NCBI GenBank assembly: GCA_049841315.1
Contig: JASGDB010000158.1
Coordinates: forward strand, 1 to 29,153
Direction: 5' to 3'
Origin: JASGDB01 sp049841315
GTDB lineage: Bacteria > Bacteroidota > Bacteroidia > Flavobacteriales > Weeksellaceae
DNA: 29,153 nt
Under the pieces are notes generated by a model. It was not told the DNA's origin and ran no database searches. It was given only the letters and a program-made list of their open reading frames with translations. Each line of letters opens with the position of its first letter. Positions within the stretch are counted from its first letter, which is position 1. The translations under genes and the position numbers were made by a program. Of this stretch, positions 29,000 to 29,153 are shown one piece after another.

Positions 29000-29122
29000 A
29001 TGAAAAAACTTTTCAAAAATTTTTTTGGCTCTTCGCCATTTTGTATGGAAAAAAAATATCCATATTATTTTAAAATGACCTCGGAAACGGAGGCGTTAAA
29101 AATTTTAAAGAATTTTCGTTAA
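29000..29122 (+). CDS. Possible 40-aa ORF at window end
   Basis: MKKLFKNFFGSSPFCMEKKY, then PYYFKMTSETEALKILKNFR. A candidate -7 box precedes it, but the composition is close to random AT-rich translation, and I recognise no family. The final 30 bases (CACTGTTCGAGGGCGGGAC) turn GC-rich and probably belong to an element continuing beyond the window. Confidence 0.2.
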   Translation: MKKLFKNFFGSSPFCMEKKYPYYFKMTSETEALKILKNFR

Positions 29123-29153
29123 AAAATTTCCACTGTTCGAGGGCGGGACAAAA

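Noticed and set aside
29000..29153. Start of a transposase or other mobile gene at the window end
   Set aside because: Composition changes near the end, but no recognisable protein motif or terminal inverted repeat is visible in the available bases.

Overview
The window looks like chromosomal DNA of a Flavobacteriia species of the Chryseobacterium group (Weeksellaceae, Bacteroidota). The evidence is a Rho with a long Q/N/K-rich insert, Bacteroidota-type promoters (TAnnTTTG with TTG about 19 bp upstream) instead of sigma70 boxes, A-rich leaders without Shine-Dalgarno sequences, a type IX secretion sorting domain, a 6S-Flavo-like RNA, tryptophanase, and the ileS-dksA-lspA gene order. Most of it is housekeeping sequence. 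The unusual material is in the small intergenic elements and in the last 7 kb.

Layout. 1-2500: rho (minus) diverges from a DUF4293 membrane protein gene, with two consensus promoters facing away from each other. 2500-8900: MsbA-like ABC exporter, sufS, two related multi-pass membrane proteins, an AI-2E family permease and a DUF3820 protein. Several of these have their own -7 box and hairpin terminator. 8900-13500: acyltransferase 3, a small coiled-coil/DUF5053 pair, miaE, a DUF502 membrane protein and tnaA. 13500-16500, minus strand: tRNA-Asp(GTC), and an operon of an acidic orphan protein, exbB, exbD and tonB. 16600-21100: overlapping pabB-pabC (folate branch), then topA. 21100-22200: a 6S-like RNA gene and a T9SS cargo protein. 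22280-27600: ileS, dksA-like and lspA, interrupted by a two-gene DUF6934 cassette. 27600-29153: a small secreted Cys/Lys-rich protein, a Fic protein with an altered catalytic motif, and an unresolved end.

Most notable observations. (1) A perfect 22-bp direct repeat, formed by the 3' end of dksA including its stop codon, brackets a 694-bp DUF6934 plus 55-aa gene cassette. This suggests the cassette inserted into the ileS-dksA-lspA operon while regenerating the dksA tail. (2) ileS carries two GC-rich palindromic segments translated in frame within its editing-domain region, and its HIGH signature reads GIHH, the GXHH form linked to strong mupirocin resistance in type 2 IleRS. (3) Three gene-proximal intergenic regions (before tnaA, dksA and lspA) are quasi-palindromes, each built from a different short motif repeated in both orientations. 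(4) A structured RNA at about 21141-21319 has its own promoter and terminator. Its 3' strand resembles its own promoter, as expected of a 6S RNA. (5) The Fic protein has Gln in place of the catalytic His. Positions, motifs and pairings were read by eye. No database search or folding program was run.
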